Assembly: GCF_014641695.1 (NCBI RefSeq)
Contig: NZ_BMIF01000009.1
Coordinates: 124,001-188,000, forward strand
Direction: 5' to 3'
Origin: Nitratireductor aestuarii
GTDB lineage: Bacteria > Pseudomonadota > Alphaproteobacteria > Rhizobiales > Rhizobiaceae
DNA length: 64,000 nucleotides
The notes beneath the pieces were generated by a model. The model had not been told where the DNA came from. It worked only from the letters and a program-made list of their open reading frames with translations, and searched no databases. Each line of letters opens with the position of its first letter. Position 1 is the first letter of the stretch. This document shows positions 39,974 through 48,696 of this stretch, piece by piece. The translations under genes were made by a program, and so were the position numbers.

Positions 39974-40462
39974 TCACGAGCCTCGCCAATGCAGCACGCA
40001 CACAAGCGTGAAAAGCCTGCGCGCCGTGTCGAAATCAAGTTCGATCTTTCCTTTGAGGCGGTCCTGCAACAGCTGGGAGCCTTCGTTGTGAAGGCCGCGC
40101 CGACCCATGTCGATCGCCTCGATCTGGCTCGGCGACGCCGAACGGATCGCCTGGTAATAGCTTTCGCAGATCATGAAATAGTCGCGCACGATCCGCTTGA
40201 AGGGTGAAAGCGACAGGATGTGCGTGACGACTTCCTCGTCACTCTCCCGCGCTATGCGCAGCACAAGGCGCTTCTCGACCAGCGAGATGCGCAGCTTGTA
40301 CGGGCCGCCCGCCTCGTCACCCAGTGGACAGAAGCTGTTTTCCTCCACCAGGTCGAAGATGGCGACCGCCCGTTCGTGCTCGATGTCCGGCGGAGCCCGG
40401 CCGATGGTCTCGTCCAGCTCGACGTCTATCAGGCGCGCCTTGCCGGGGTCCGGTGCTCCCAT
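39974..40462 (-). CDS. UPF0262 family protein
   Basis: 162-residue conserved alphaproteobacterial protein of unknown function. Family features seen: [49 protein letters not shown] and [20 protein letters not shown]. No catalytic motif or membrane segment. It lies eight bases downstream of hisD and abuts the phosphatase gene, so it is part of the same transcript. Confidence 0.92.
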   Translation of the reverse strand: MGAPDPGKARLIDVELDETIGRAPPDIEHERAVAIFDLVEENSFCPLGDEAGGPYKLRISLVEKRLVLRIARESDEEVVTHILSLSPFKRIVRDYFMICESYYQAIRSASPSQIEAIDMGRRGLHNEGSQLLQDRLKGKIELDFDTARRLFTLVCVLHWRGS

Positions 40463-40470
40463 GGCTCGCC

Positions 40471-41763
40471 TTACGCGTTCAACCGTATGGAAACGGACCG
40501 CGCATGTGCATCAAGCCCTTCCGCACGACCCAAAGCGATTGCCGCAGGGCCGATGGCGCGCAGCTGATCGGGACCGGCTTTCAGGAGCGACATGCGCTTC
40601 ATGAAGTCGAGCACGCCGAGACCGGAGGAGAAGCGTGCCGAACGTGCCGTTGGCAGCACGTGGTTGGAGCCCGCCACATAGTCGCCCAAGGCTTCCGGCG
40701 TGTAGCGACCGATGAAGACGGCGCCGGCGTTGCGGATCTTCAAGACCAGCTTCTCGGCCACGTCCGTTGCCAGCTCCAGGTGCTCCGGCGCGATCCGGTC
40801 GATCAGGGCGGGGGCTTCCTCAAGGCCGTTCAGCAGGATGATGGCGCCGAAGTCGCGCCAGCTGGCGGAAGCGATCTCAGCCCTCGGCAGGGTCTCAAGC
40901 TGCTTCTGCACCGCTTCTTCCACAGCGTCCGCAAAGGCGGCGTCCGTGGTCATCAGGATCGATTGCGCGGCGCTGTCGTGCTCAGCCTGCGCAAGAAGAT
41001 CGGCGGCGATCCAGGCCGGATCATTGTCCGGGTCGGCCACAACGAGAACCTCGGATGGTCCGGCGATCATGTCGATGCCCACCTTGCCAAAGACCTGGCG
41101 CTTTGCAGCGGCCACATAGGCATTGCCGGGACCGACGATCTTGTCCACGGCTGGAATCGTCTCGGTGCCATAGGCAAGAGCAGCAACAGCCTGCGCGCCA
41201 CCGATGCGGAAGATGTCCGTCACGCCTGCAATGTCGGCCGCCACGAGAACCAGCGGGTTCAGCTCGCCGTCCGGCGTAGGCACGGTCATGACAATGCGCT
41301 TCACACCGGCGACACGCGCGGGCACGGCGTTCATCAGAACGGAGCTCGGATAGCTCGCCAGTCCGCCAGGTACATAGATGCCGACAGTGTGGATCGCGGT
41401 CCAGCGCCAGCCGAGTTCAACGCCGGCATCATCGCGATAGCGCAGGTCCGACGGCAGCTGGCGGGAGTGATGCGCCTCAATGCGCTCACGGGCGATCTTC
41501 AGCGCTTCCAGCGTCGGCTTGTCGACAGCCTCGTAGGCAGCGGCGATTTCTTCCGCCGAGATGCGCAGGCCGTTCACGGAAGGGTCGAAGCGATCAAAGC
41601 GGCGCGTGTAGTCGATGACGGCAGCGTCACCTTCCTCGCGGACGCGCGCGATCACTTCGGCGACAACAGCGCCAACCTCTTCGGAAACCTCACGCTTCGT
41701 GGCCAGCAGCTCGGTAAATAGCGCTTCGAAATTGCCGTCGGCCGTGGAGAGCCTGATGCTCAT
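40471..41763 (-). CDS. hisD: Histidinol dehydrogenase
   Basis: HisD performs the last two steps of histidine synthesis, oxidising L-histidinol to L-histidine with NAD and Zn2+. The 430-residue protein contains GLYVPGG-type [56 protein letters not shown] and the signature [20 protein letters not shown]; the C-terminal NHVLPT and SGLGV follow. AAGGAC precedes the ATG. It heads the hisD-UPF0262-phosphatase run; other his genes are elsewhere. Confidence 0.97.
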   Translation of the reverse strand: MSIRLSTADGNFEALFTELLATKREVSEEVGAVVAEVIARVREEGDAAVIDYTRRFDRFDPSVNGLRISAEEIAAAYEAVDKPTLEALKIARERIEAHHSRQLPSDLRYRDDAGVELGWRWTAIHTVGIYVPGGLASYPSSVLMNAVPARVAGVKRIVMTVPTPDGELNPLVLVAADIAGVTDIFRIGGAQAVAALAYGTETIPAVDKIVGPGNAYVAAAKRQVFGKVGIDMIAGPSEVLVVADPDNDPAWIAADLLAQAEHDSAAQSILMTTDAAFADAVEEAVQKQLETLPRAEIASASWRDFGAIILLNGLEEAPALIDRIAPEHLELATDVAEKLVLKIRNAGAVFIGRYTPEALGDYVAGSNHVLPTARSARFSSGLGVLDFMKRMSLLKAGPDQLRAIGPAAIALGRAEGLDAHARSVSIRLNA

Positions 41764-41775
41764 GAATTGTCCTTC

Positions 41776-42216
41776 CTAATCGTCGTGGCGCGGGAGCGAC
41801 GAGGTTTCCCAGGCGGCACCCGTATCGGCAAGCCTGGCCTCAATGCATTCCACATCCAGTGAAAGCGCCGCATCGCCCGAAAATACAAGCTCGATTGTGC
41901 CCGACGGGGGCTCTCCCTTGATGAAATTCACCGTCAGCAGGGAAAGAATCTCACCCGGCTTACCCTTGTCGATACCGCGGGAGCGAACCGTCATTACGCG
42001 GCCGAAATGCAGGATACTTTGATGACGCTCGTACGTGGGCTTACGGAAAAGCCGCTTCTGCTGCCGCTCCCAGGCGAACCGGTTCATCGGGATGACGAAC
42101 TGTTTCTGCCGGGGATGGAATACCAGATCACCTACCTTGATGACCGCATCCTGCACGTGGGCCGCTACAATCTTGAGATCGTCCTGATCAAATGCAACCA
42201 GCTTCAGAAAATCCAT
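41776..42216 (-). CDS. DUF2948 family protein
   Basis: 146 residues, starting MDFLKLVAFDQDDLKIVAAH. DUF2948 is an uncharacterised alphaproteobacterial family usually found between murA and hisD, as here. The body contains VGDLVFHPRQKQFVIPMNRFAWE and ILHFGRVMTVRSRGID, mostly beta structure by appearance. Twelve bases separate its stop from hisD, so the two are probably cotranscribed. The 113 bases upstream to murA show nothing recognisable. Confidence 0.9.
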   Translation of the reverse strand: MDFLKLVAFDQDDLKIVAAHVQDAVIKVGDLVFHPRQKQFVIPMNRFAWERQQKRLFRKPTYERHQSILHFGRVMTVRSRGIDKGKPGEILSLLTVNFIKGEPPSGTIELVFSGDAALSLDVECIEARLADTGAAWETSSLPRHDD

Positions 42217-42329
42217 CAGCGACGCTCATCCTAACCGGTACAATCAAGCTCAACTGCAACCCCACCGCAACTCGACTGGGGCAACCTCGATGAGGCACCC
42301 CAACGGGTTCCCACGGAAGGGCCGTCACG

Positions 42330-43619
42330 TCAAGCGGAGATGCGTTCGATCTCGGCGCCGCAGTTCGACAGCTTCTCTTCCAGCCGCTCGAAGCCGCGGT
42401 CAAGGTGATAGACGCGGTTGACCGTCGTCTCGCCTTCGGCTGCCAGTCCGGCAATGACGAGCGAGACGGAGGCGCGCAGGTCCGTTGCCATAACGGGAGC
42501 GCCCTTCAAGCGTTCCACGCCCTCGACGATAGCCGTCTGGCCGTCGAGCTTGATGTTTGCGCCGAGGCGGGCCAGCTCCTGCACGTGCATGAAGCGATTC
42601 TCGAAGATGGTCTCGGTGATGCGCGACTTGCCCTTGGCCTTGGTCATCAGCGCCATGAACTGCGCCTGCAGGTCCGTGGGGAAGCCCGGGAACGGCTCCG
42701 TCGTTACATCAACAGCCTCGACGCCCGCACCATTGCGGCGGACACGGATGCCGGAATTCGTGGTGGTGATTTCCGTACCGGTGCGTGCCAGAACCTGCAG
42801 CGCATTCTCAAGCAGGTCAGCGCGTGCGCCTTCCAGCAGCACGTCGCCGCCGGTCATGGCGACAGCCATAGCATAGGTGCCGGTCTCGATTCGGTCCGGA
42901 ATGATTCTGTGCCGGGCACCGGAGAGCGAGGCAACGCCGTCGATGACGATGGTTGACGTGCCCGCGCCCCGGATCTTCGCGCCCATGGCATTGAGGCAAT
43001 CCGCGAGGTTTACCACTTCTGGTTCCTGGGCGGCGTTTTCCAGAATCGTCTGGCCGTGGGCGAGCGAAGCCGCCATCAGCATGACGTGAGTCGCGCCGAC
43101 GGAAACCTTGGGGAAACGGTAGCGAGCACCGATCAAACCCTTTCGGGCTTTCGTGACGACATAGCCGTTCTCAATGTCGATCTCCGCGCCGAGCGCCATC
43201 AGACCATCGATGAAGAGATCGACCGGGCGCGTGCCGATGGCGCAGCCGCCGGGCAGCGAGACGCGGGCTTCGCCCATGCGGGCCAGCAGCGGACCGATGA
43301 CCCAGAAGCTCGCCCGCATCTTAGAGACGAGTTCATAGGGCGCGACCGTGTCGACGATGCTGCGCGCGGTGAAATGGATCGTGCGCGAATAGCCCTTGTC
43401 CTGATTCTCCCGCCTTCCATTGACGGAATAATCGACACCATGGTTGCCGAGGATCCGGATCAGCTGTTCCACATCCGCCAGATGCGGCACGTTTTCCAGG
43501 GTCAACGTGTCGTCGGTCAGCAGCGACGCAATCATGAGCGGGAGGGCAGCATTCTTTGCTCCCGAAATCGGGATGATTCCGTTCAGGACATTGCCGCCGC
43601 GGATGCGAATTCGATCCAT
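42330..43619 (-). CDS. murA: UDP-N-acetylglucosamine 1-carboxyvinyltransferase
   Basis: MurA transfers enolpyruvate from PEP to UDP-GlcNAc, the first committed step of peptidoglycan synthesis. The 429-residue protein starts [29 protein letters not shown]; the catalytic, fosfomycin-sensitive cysteine is seen in [28 protein letters not shown]-like [15 protein letters not shown] and [18 protein letters not shown] follow in family order. The C-terminus ([22 protein letters not shown]) is typical. Confidence 0.97.
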   Translation of the reverse strand: MDRIRIRGGNVLNGIIPISGAKNAALPLMIASLLTDDTLTLENVPHLADVEQLIRILGNHGVDYSVNGRRENQDKGYSRTIHFTARSIVDTVAPYELVSKMRASFWVIGPLLARMGEARVSLPGGCAIGTRPVDLFIDGLMALGAEIDIENGYVVTKARKGLIGARYRFPKVSVGATHVMLMAASLAHGQTILENAAQEPEVVNLADCLNAMGAKIRGAGTSTIVIDGVASLSGARHRIIPDRIETGTYAMAVAMTGGDVLLEGARADLLENALQVLARTGTEITTTNSGIRVRRNGAGVEAVDVTTEPFPGFPTDLQAQFMALMTKAKGKSRITETIFENRFMHVQELARLGANIKLDGQTAIVEGVERLKGAPVMATDLRASVSLVIAGLAAEGETTVNRVYHLDRGFERLEEKLSNCGAEIERISA

Positions 43620-43728
43620 TCTTCAATCTCTTTCCAGCTGGCGCCGAGGGCGCGCAAGACGAACGTTCCTAGAGCATGCGACAGCTGCGTTCAACCCGTG
43701 CCGTAAACCATGCGCTGTTGGGCTGCAC

Positions 43729-43902
43729 TTACGACTCACCCTGTTGCTTCGCTGCCGGGATTCCGTCGTCGCGCTCGTCGGGATTGCCCTCGCGGCGGGA
43801 TCTCGCCTGGGCTTTCCGCCGTGCGAGATTTGCGCGCAGTTCTTCCGCCAGACGCTTCTGGCGATCATCGGAACCCTGCTTGTTCAACGGTTTGGAGCTC
43901 AT
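43729..43902 (-). CDS. Small charged hypothetical protein
   Basis: 57 residues from an ATG with GAGG five bases upstream; a longer in-frame ATG at 43932 lacks this. The sequence KRLAEELRANLARRKAQARS is a highly basic helix followed by RREGNPDERDDGIP. Short proteins of this composition are found next to murA in other rhizobia; function is unknown. RNA or DNA contact is a guess from charge alone. It is followed after 109 bases by murA on the same strand. Confidence 0.75.
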   Translation of the reverse strand: MSSKPLNKQGSDDRQKRLAEELRANLARRKAQARSRREGNPDERDDGIPAAKQQGES

Positions 43903-44048
43903 GTCGTCAACCTCGATACCAGCTTGCAACATTTTCCCTTATAATTTCCTACAAGAGAGGTTGCACTCCGCTCATCGATATGGCAGAAGCCGCCCCGAAA
44001 TCAACGTTCACTTGCTGCTTCGGCGCGGTGGGCAGCGATGGTCCGGAT

Positions 44049-44123
44049 GCTGCGGTAGCTCAGTGGTAGAGCACACCCTTGGTAAGGGTGAGGTCGAGAG
44101 TTCAATCCTCTCTCGCAGCACCA
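44049..44123 (+). tRNA. tRNA-Thr (GGT)
   Basis: 75 bases with encoded CCA. Acceptor GCTGCGG pairs with TCGCAGC (one G-U); anticodon arm CACCC-TTGGTAA-GGGTG gives GGT; T arm AGAGTTCAATCCTCT. The AT-rich accessory stretch starts directly behind it. Confidence 0.97.
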
Positions 44124-44275
44124 GTTTCCCTCTGAGCTACGTGGTTAAGTGATGGTGGTTTAGATAGTGCGCTGCCGATCGCTGTCTGTGACTATGCGCG
44201 CGTGAGCGGTCATGGTGATGACTAGCGCTCGTCTTTTAGGATTATATGTTCACCTTAGGTTTACATGTGCGACAA

Positions 44276-44303
44276 TCTCCGGGTAACTTAACATTACCGG
44301 AGA
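44276..44303 (+). promoter_or_regulatory. Hairpin enclosing the ribosome binding site of the exported protein gene
   Basis: TCTCCGGGTAA (44276-44286) pairs with TTACCGGAGA (44294-44303), interrupted by one extra G, with loop CTTAACA. The 3' arm contains GGAG (44299-44302), the Shine-Dalgarno sequence eight bases before the ATG at 44311. The fold would hide the ribosome site; it could equally be a DNA operator. Confidence 0.5.
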
Positions 44304-44310
44304 CGAGCCC

Positions 44311-45150
44311 ATGCACTCTTCAACTTTCGAGACCTTCCGCCATCGGTTTGTAACATCGCTTTGCGCACTTGCCCTTGCTGGCACTGGCGCTCTGGCTGCT
44401 ACAGGTGCAATGGCACAGCAGAACTACGATCTCTTGAAGAACGATTCATATCGACTCAAATTCAATGAGAACACAGCAAATACAAATAATGAGCCTATGG
44501 ATGAGATCCAGGTAAATTGGACGATGGGAACTTATCCGGGCTTTGCTGCTGAGGTAAAGTATTCGAGTTCCGTCAATATCCGGGATATTGCGAAAATCCG
44601 CGGTAGGGTCTTTATTCATCAAGAGGCCACACAGACCGGTGCCCACAGGGCATGGTTCGAGTTTCAGGCAGAGGCCAACGAAGTGAAAAGCGTTCGGACT
44701 CTCAATAATGAACTGACAAACTGCTCCAACTCAGTTGGCACCGTCTCTCAAGGATATTGCAAGGCACCGAAGTCCGGTTCTGATTTGCTGCTCGCGATTC
44801 CTAACGGTGAGAAATTCCGGCATTACGTAAAAACAATCGCCCCAAAGACGATTGAATTGGGTATAATCAATTTAACAAAGAATAAGACGTATGTTCTTGG
44901 ATCGATTACCACGACTAACTCAACGGGGCCTGGTTCCGACTCGATGAGAACCCATATCACCTTTAATGGAAACAGGACGTGTGCAAACCTTCCTGTCGTG
45001 ACATATTCTGTCCAAAAGGCCTACGCAAAGAAGGGTGGTAAAACCTTCGACTACATTGGCACGCCTGAAGGTTTAAATCCTAACACGACATGTTCGCCTA
45101 AAGTTGGCGGGGCCAATACCGGCAATATTACGGTCCAGATCCCCGGCTAA
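44311..45150 (+). CDS. Exported protein of an unrecognised family, intact copy
   Basis: 279 residues with a signal peptide (hydrophobic about 14-34, cleavage after GAMAQ). The mature part looks beta-rich, with Thr/Asn/Ser-rich stretches and two cysteine pairs (NCSNSVGTVSQGYC about 144-157; RTCANLP and NTTCSPK later). It shares a clear pattern with the frameshifted gene at 45599: DLLLAIPNGEKFRHYVK, IELGIINLT, KNKTYVLGSIT and RTCANLPVVTYSVQKA have counterparts there. It ends NITVQIPG. No known domain was recognised; pilin-like or surface adhesin roles would be guesses. Codon use and AT content differ from the flanking core genes. Confidence 0.75.
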   Translation: MHSSTFETFRHRFVTSLCALALAGTGALAATGAMAQQNYDLLKNDSYRLKFNENTANTNNEPMDEIQVNWTMGTYPGFAAEVKYSSSVNIRDIAKIRGRVFIHQEATQTGAHRAWFEFQAEANEVKSVRTLNNELTNCSNSVGTVSQGYCKAPKSGSDLLLAIPNGEKFRHYVKTIAPKTIELGIINLTKNKTYVLGSITTTNSTGPGSDSMRTHITFNGNRTCANLPVVTYSVQKAYAKKGGKTFDYIGTPEGLNPNTTCSPKVGGANTGNITVQIPG

Positions 45151-45194
45151 AAATGCGCTTCAGTGCCTGCCGCGCAAAGGGAGGTGCGCGGTAG

Positions 45195-45275
45195 CGGGTG
45201 TTTGACGGCGAGCGCGTCGATCGCGCTGTCAATCTTAACAATGTCGACAACGTGACTGTTAAGATCCCGGGATAA
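45195..45275 (+). pseudogene. C-terminal remnant of a third exported-protein copy
   Basis: After an in-frame stop (45192-45194) the frame ending at TAA 45273-45275 reads VFDGERVDRAVNLNNVDN then VTVKIPG. The end resembles NTGNITVQIPG of the intact copy just upstream and ANVLVRYKIP of the downstream copy. No start or signal peptide is present. It is best read as a decayed tail of a third family member. Confidence 0.4.
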
Positions 45276-45598
45276 GGTGGATATACGCTGGGTGCTTAAA
45301 GGATCAGCAATCAGGGGAGGTGATTGGTACTTTCCAGAGTCTGTTGAAATGATCCACGAAACCTCAGTCGGATGGCCAATCTGTGAGCTCTTCAGGTTGG
45401 CCATTTGGGTTATGCGACTAAGTGTGGACTGCTGCAGGGTCCTCAACCACACTTGTGATGCCGTCACAGCAGTCCAGCCAAAATGGTCACACGAGCGCCG
45501 AGATGGTGCGGGATTGGACGGGCTTATTTGCCCGCCCGTTGTTCGCGTGTGTCATTCTTGGGAGGGGCAACATTTTCTTGATATAGGAATGAAGTTCG

Positions 45599-46425
45599 AT
45601 GTTTCTCTCTCTTCCAAAGTCCACCCGCAGTCCGCGAGCGTGGTCACTTCGCGGTTTTGTCATTCTGGGTGTGACCACCTTGTTAACGGCTGGTGCTATG
45701 GCAGCTGACGGAGGCGGGCTCAAATTTCAGCCTCAGGGATCGCTTCCAACGAATTCAAGGAAGCGTCTTTCTACATGACCATGGTGAAGGGACCCGGCAA
45801 CTCTGCGTTAGCCAAATGCGAACACACGTTCAACCTGAGAGGTGGCTCAAAGGGCACCACGGTAGTTGGTACGGGGTCGATCTCGCAGGAATTCAGAAGG
45901 GTCGTGGTTGGTGCTTCATACGCATCAGTGGCCGTAGTGGTGCCAGAGGGCGAAATAGTGAATTTTGTTCCTGGAGCAGCTAACACTACGTGCAACAAGT
46001 CTGTGACCATCTTTGGCGATTATGTTGTGTGCAATGTGAAGGACACTCATGATCTGCTTGTAAGGATGGGCAATCTGGTTCGGTACGAGCATTATATAAA
46101 GAATATTAGCGGGAGGATATATGAGCTTGGCGTTGCGAATGAAACAATTTCGAAAACGTATCCGATCGGTACTGTAACGTTCATGACGATTGCGGGTATC
46201 GGACCTTCGTCGCTGAGGCATCGTCTGAGCTATCTTAGTGCCAGGTCTTGTGCGCTAATACCATATGTGGAGTACAGAGTTCATCGGGCGACTGCCGTAG
46301 GCGTCAATGGTCTGCCCTACGCATTCAATACCCAGTTCGATCCGGATAATCCATGGGGTGATTGTGACTATCAGGTTGACACAAGTGACGGCGCGAACGT
46401 TCTCGTGAGGTACAAGATTCCGTGA
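45599..46425 (+). pseudogene. Exported protein paralogue, broken by a frameshift
   Basis: An ATG at 45599 opens a frame with a signal peptide (hydrophobic stretch, then TAGAMAADGGGLKF) that stops at 45776-45778 (TGA). The homologous remainder continues in the -1 frame from about 45724 (ISASGIASNEFKEASFY) to the TGA at 46423-46425. Downstream motifs DLLVRMGNLVRYEHYIK, YELGVANET, ISKTYPIGTVT and RSCALIPYVEYRVHRA correspond to the intact copy at 44311. A one-base loss near 45720-45730 explains the data. It is either a recent pseudogene or a sequencing error; the long open remainder argues that decay is recent. Confidence 0.65.
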
Positions 46426-47050
46426 AACGTCTAGCGTGGGAGCGGGGACCAGTCGGCTTTGCTCAGGGTTAAGTGCTTTCCATTGTTATCAGACGAGCTG
46501 CAGGATTGGGGCTCGCCCGGGCCAGCCGGAGCGAGTCCTCCTGCTTCCGACCCGCAACTCCGCCGTTCATAAGCGCCGGGAGCCGGGCAATAGTTTCTAT
46601 GCAATTTCTACCCCCTGCCACCTGTTAGCCACGTTTGGACACGACTACTAGTAAATGAGTGATTTGTTCGTTCACCTCGGTCGGTTGGGTGCTTTTTCGG
46701 CCTTGTGTCTTATTTGCGCATAACGCTGACAAGAGACCAATTTCTCGCAACAGCGTGTGCGTCGAAGCACTGGCGGCGACGAAGTGGGCTCGTAGCCTGT
46801 CCTGTTGCTTCCGCTTTCCAGCGTTGATCGGCCCGCCTTTGGGCGTGCAACCGCACCAAGTTCATCGAAGCGTTTGGTCCTGAACCGTCGAACACCTCTT
46901 AGGGATGCTCCGGCGACTGATGCTGCGTTTGATTGTGGCAGATGACTATTCGTAACGCCTTCCAGTCGCACCGAGATTATTATGCAAGTGGTTCTTACCT
47001 CGAATTGAACTGATTAAGCGCTTCGGGAAATCAAAGGCAAATTTTATAGC
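46426..47050. other. 625-base intergenic stretch with no supported gene
   Basis: Open frames exist on both strands, but none has a ribosome site, family likeness or plausible composition. No tRNA, strong hairpin or repeat was recognised. The last 60 bases are AT-rich and probably hold the promoter of the gene at 47051. Confidence 0.4.
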
Positions 47051-48010
47051 ATGACAAAATTTGATACGAATGAGCCGCCGGCGAACAACAAAGATAATTC
47101 AGAGGATCGTGAGGCTGATCTTGCAAAACATGACTACAGGGTTGAAGCGCTAAACCGGATTCTATCCAGCGGACATTTCCGCGCATCTGAGCGCAACAAG
47201 CAGTTTCTGAAATTCGTGGTTGAGGAAACCGTTGCGGGACGCGCGAGCCGCATCAAGGCGTTCACCGTTGCCGTCGATGTTTTCGGCCGGGATTCTTCCT
47301 TCGATGCGTCTGTTGACCCGATCGTCCGCATTGCAGCCGGTCATCTCCGGCGCTCCCTTGAGGAATATTACGCCGGCTACGGTAAACATGATCCGGTGAG
47401 GATTGTTCTGCCGCTGGGGACCTATGCGCCTGTTTTCGTGAAGCAGGAGGGTCTACCGGGAAGGGCAGTCTCCCGTTTTCGGCAGATTGTCTCCGATCGC
47501 CAGCGCAGTCTGCAAAGCGGCGCTGTGAGCGTGAGCGTGGCACTCTTTGGCGCGGCGCTCGCAGGAACCTATTATTTCGCCTCCTACAAGGATACGAAGG
47601 ACCACACGCCGGTCATCGTGGTGGCAAGGGCTCAGCCCTATCCTCCTGAACTGGCTGCGGAGACGGTCGCGGATCTGTTCAATCAGTCGCTGTGGGGCGC
47701 CTTGGGCGAAAATCACGGCTTCCGCGTGGTCGGCGTCAAGTCTGACGAGAACTTCAATGAGGTGCTCGCGCGAACGCAGGCAATGTTCGGCAGCTCAATG
47801 CCGCTCTATCAGCTGCTATCGACGGTGCGTCGTAACGGAGACGAGCTGCGTGTCTATTGGCATGTCCTGGATGGCCGATCGAACGAAAACTACCTGTCGG
47901 CCTCTACGATGAGGGAAGTTGACGAGCCTATCGCTGCGTCGCTTCCGAGCGAACTGGCCCAGGAAGTTGCAGCTTCCATCAAGAAGTTCTCGGAGGAGGG
48001 CGGCAAGTGA
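47051..48010 (+). CDS. Membrane-tethered regulator-like protein
   Basis: 319 residues in three parts. Residues about 30-135 (RILSSGHFRASERNKQFLKF ... AFTVAVDVFGRDSSFDASVDPIVRIAAGHLRRSLEEYY ... IVLPLGTYAPVF) form the winged-helix-like module seen at the N-terminus of many rhizobial adenylate cyclase- and TolB-like proteins, where it resembles CadC/OmpR-type DNA-binding domains. A single membrane helix follows (about 157-178, AVSVSVALFGAALAGTYYFA). The C-terminal part (about 188-310) resembles the TolB N-terminal/FlgO-like periplasmic fold. The order suggests a CadC-like one-component sensor. It lies downstream of the exported-protein copies and could control them. AAAGG precedes the ATG. Confidence 0.75.
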   Translation: MTKFDTNEPPANNKDNSEDREADLAKHDYRVEALNRILSSGHFRASERNKQFLKFVVEETVAGRASRIKAFTVAVDVFGRDSSFDASVDPIVRIAAGHLRRSLEEYYAGYGKHDPVRIVLPLGTYAPVFVKQEGLPGRAVSRFRQIVSDRQRSLQSGAVSVSVALFGAALAGTYYFASYKDTKDHTPVIVVARAQPYPPELAAETVADLFNQSLWGALGENHGFRVVGVKSDENFNEVLARTQAMFGSSMPLYQLLSTVRRNGDELRVYWHVLDGRSNENYLSASTMREVDEPIAASLPSELAQEVAASIKKFSEEGGK

Positions 48011-48226
48011 GGCAAGGCCTCGGATGCCCGACGTCGTAAGGGGGATTGGGCCTCCGAGTGAGGTTTTGCTGATCGGCTGCGATGTAGCGGAACCACGCGG
48101 GTTTTTTTTGCGTGCATGCTCGCCGACAGTGTGGGCGCAAGGCTGGTTGGTCACGCAATTCGTCCGAAGGCTTGGAGTAGCTCAGACTTTCACTGAAATT
48201 CTGAGCTGCTCTAACAGCTTTTTCCA

Positions 48227-48271
48227 GCTATTCCGGGCAGAAAACCGGTTCCCAAGTCTCCTGGAACCGCT
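48227..48271. repeat. Dispersed intergenic palindrome, copy 4
   Basis: AGCTATTCCGGGCAG ... AAAACCGGTTCCC ... TGGAACCGCT, an imperfect inverted repeat like the other copies, in the space downstream of the regulator-like gene. Confidence 0.55.
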
Positions 48272-48348
48272 CCAGTTCTGCCGCGCGTAAAGAGCACCGA
48301 AGCAGCGCCTTGCACTTTGCTTAGTGAGAAGGGGAAGGTGCTTCAGGT

Positions 48349-48564
48349 CTAGCGGGGGCGGAGAGGTCTGTCGCCCATTGGTGGAGTTGCGGCCTGGCGC
48401 CCGTAGAAGGGATGTTCGCGCTTGCATTCGGCCAACAGGTCGAGATCGACCGGGCCATCCCGCACCAAGGTAAGGTCAACTTCCTCGTCGCTAAGTCTGT
48501 ATTCAGCCAGTTCGTCGAGCAGACGCATAATGAGCGCCTTGTCTACCAGCGGATGTGCAGGCAT
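48349..48564 (-). CDS. Small hypothetical protein
   Basis: 71 residues starting MPAHPLVDKALIMRLLDELAEY. The body is charged and helical (RLSDEEVDLTLVRDGPVDLDLLAECKREHPFYGRQ) and has no signal or membrane segment. Amino acid composition is natural, unlike the neighbouring spurious frames, and GGAG lies 11 bases upstream. No family was recognised. The plus strand over it carries no gene, but a plus-strand terminator begins 100 bases beyond its start. Confidence 0.45.
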   Translation of the reverse strand: MPAHPLVDKALIMRLLDELAEYRLSDEEVDLTLVRDGPVDLDLLAECKREHPFYGRQAATPPMGDRPLRPR

Positions 48565-48622
48565 CGAGGATCTTGTCTCCGCGTGAACGGTGAACTGGGG
48601 TCTTACGCGCACGCGGGAAACT

Positions 48623-48696
48623 GGAGACCCAAGGCCCCACCGCCGAAGCGATGAGACCTTGGGGAGCCGGTCCGGGGGGCGGGAGGACCGGCTTTT
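48623..48696 (+). ncRNA. Orphan two-hairpin element ending in an intrinsic terminator
   Basis: CCCAAGG (48628-48634) pairs with CCTTGGG (48657-48663). GCCGGTCC (48666-48673) pairs perfectly with GGACCGGC (48685-48692) and is followed by TTTT. The terminator points along the plus strand, but the nearest plus-strand gene stops at 48010. A short transcript starting nearby is the simplest explanation; the 5' end is not defined. Confidence 0.4.

Noticed and set aside
45720-45730. Programmed -1 frameshift at CAAATTT in the exported paralogue
   Set aside because: The heptamer is not a functional slippery sequence (the P-site tRNA could not re-pair), and no pseudoknot or strong hairpin follows at the right distance.
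46672-46971. Minus-strand frame of 99 codons
   Set aside because: Serine/arginine-rich composition with no domain and no ribosome site; probably chance.
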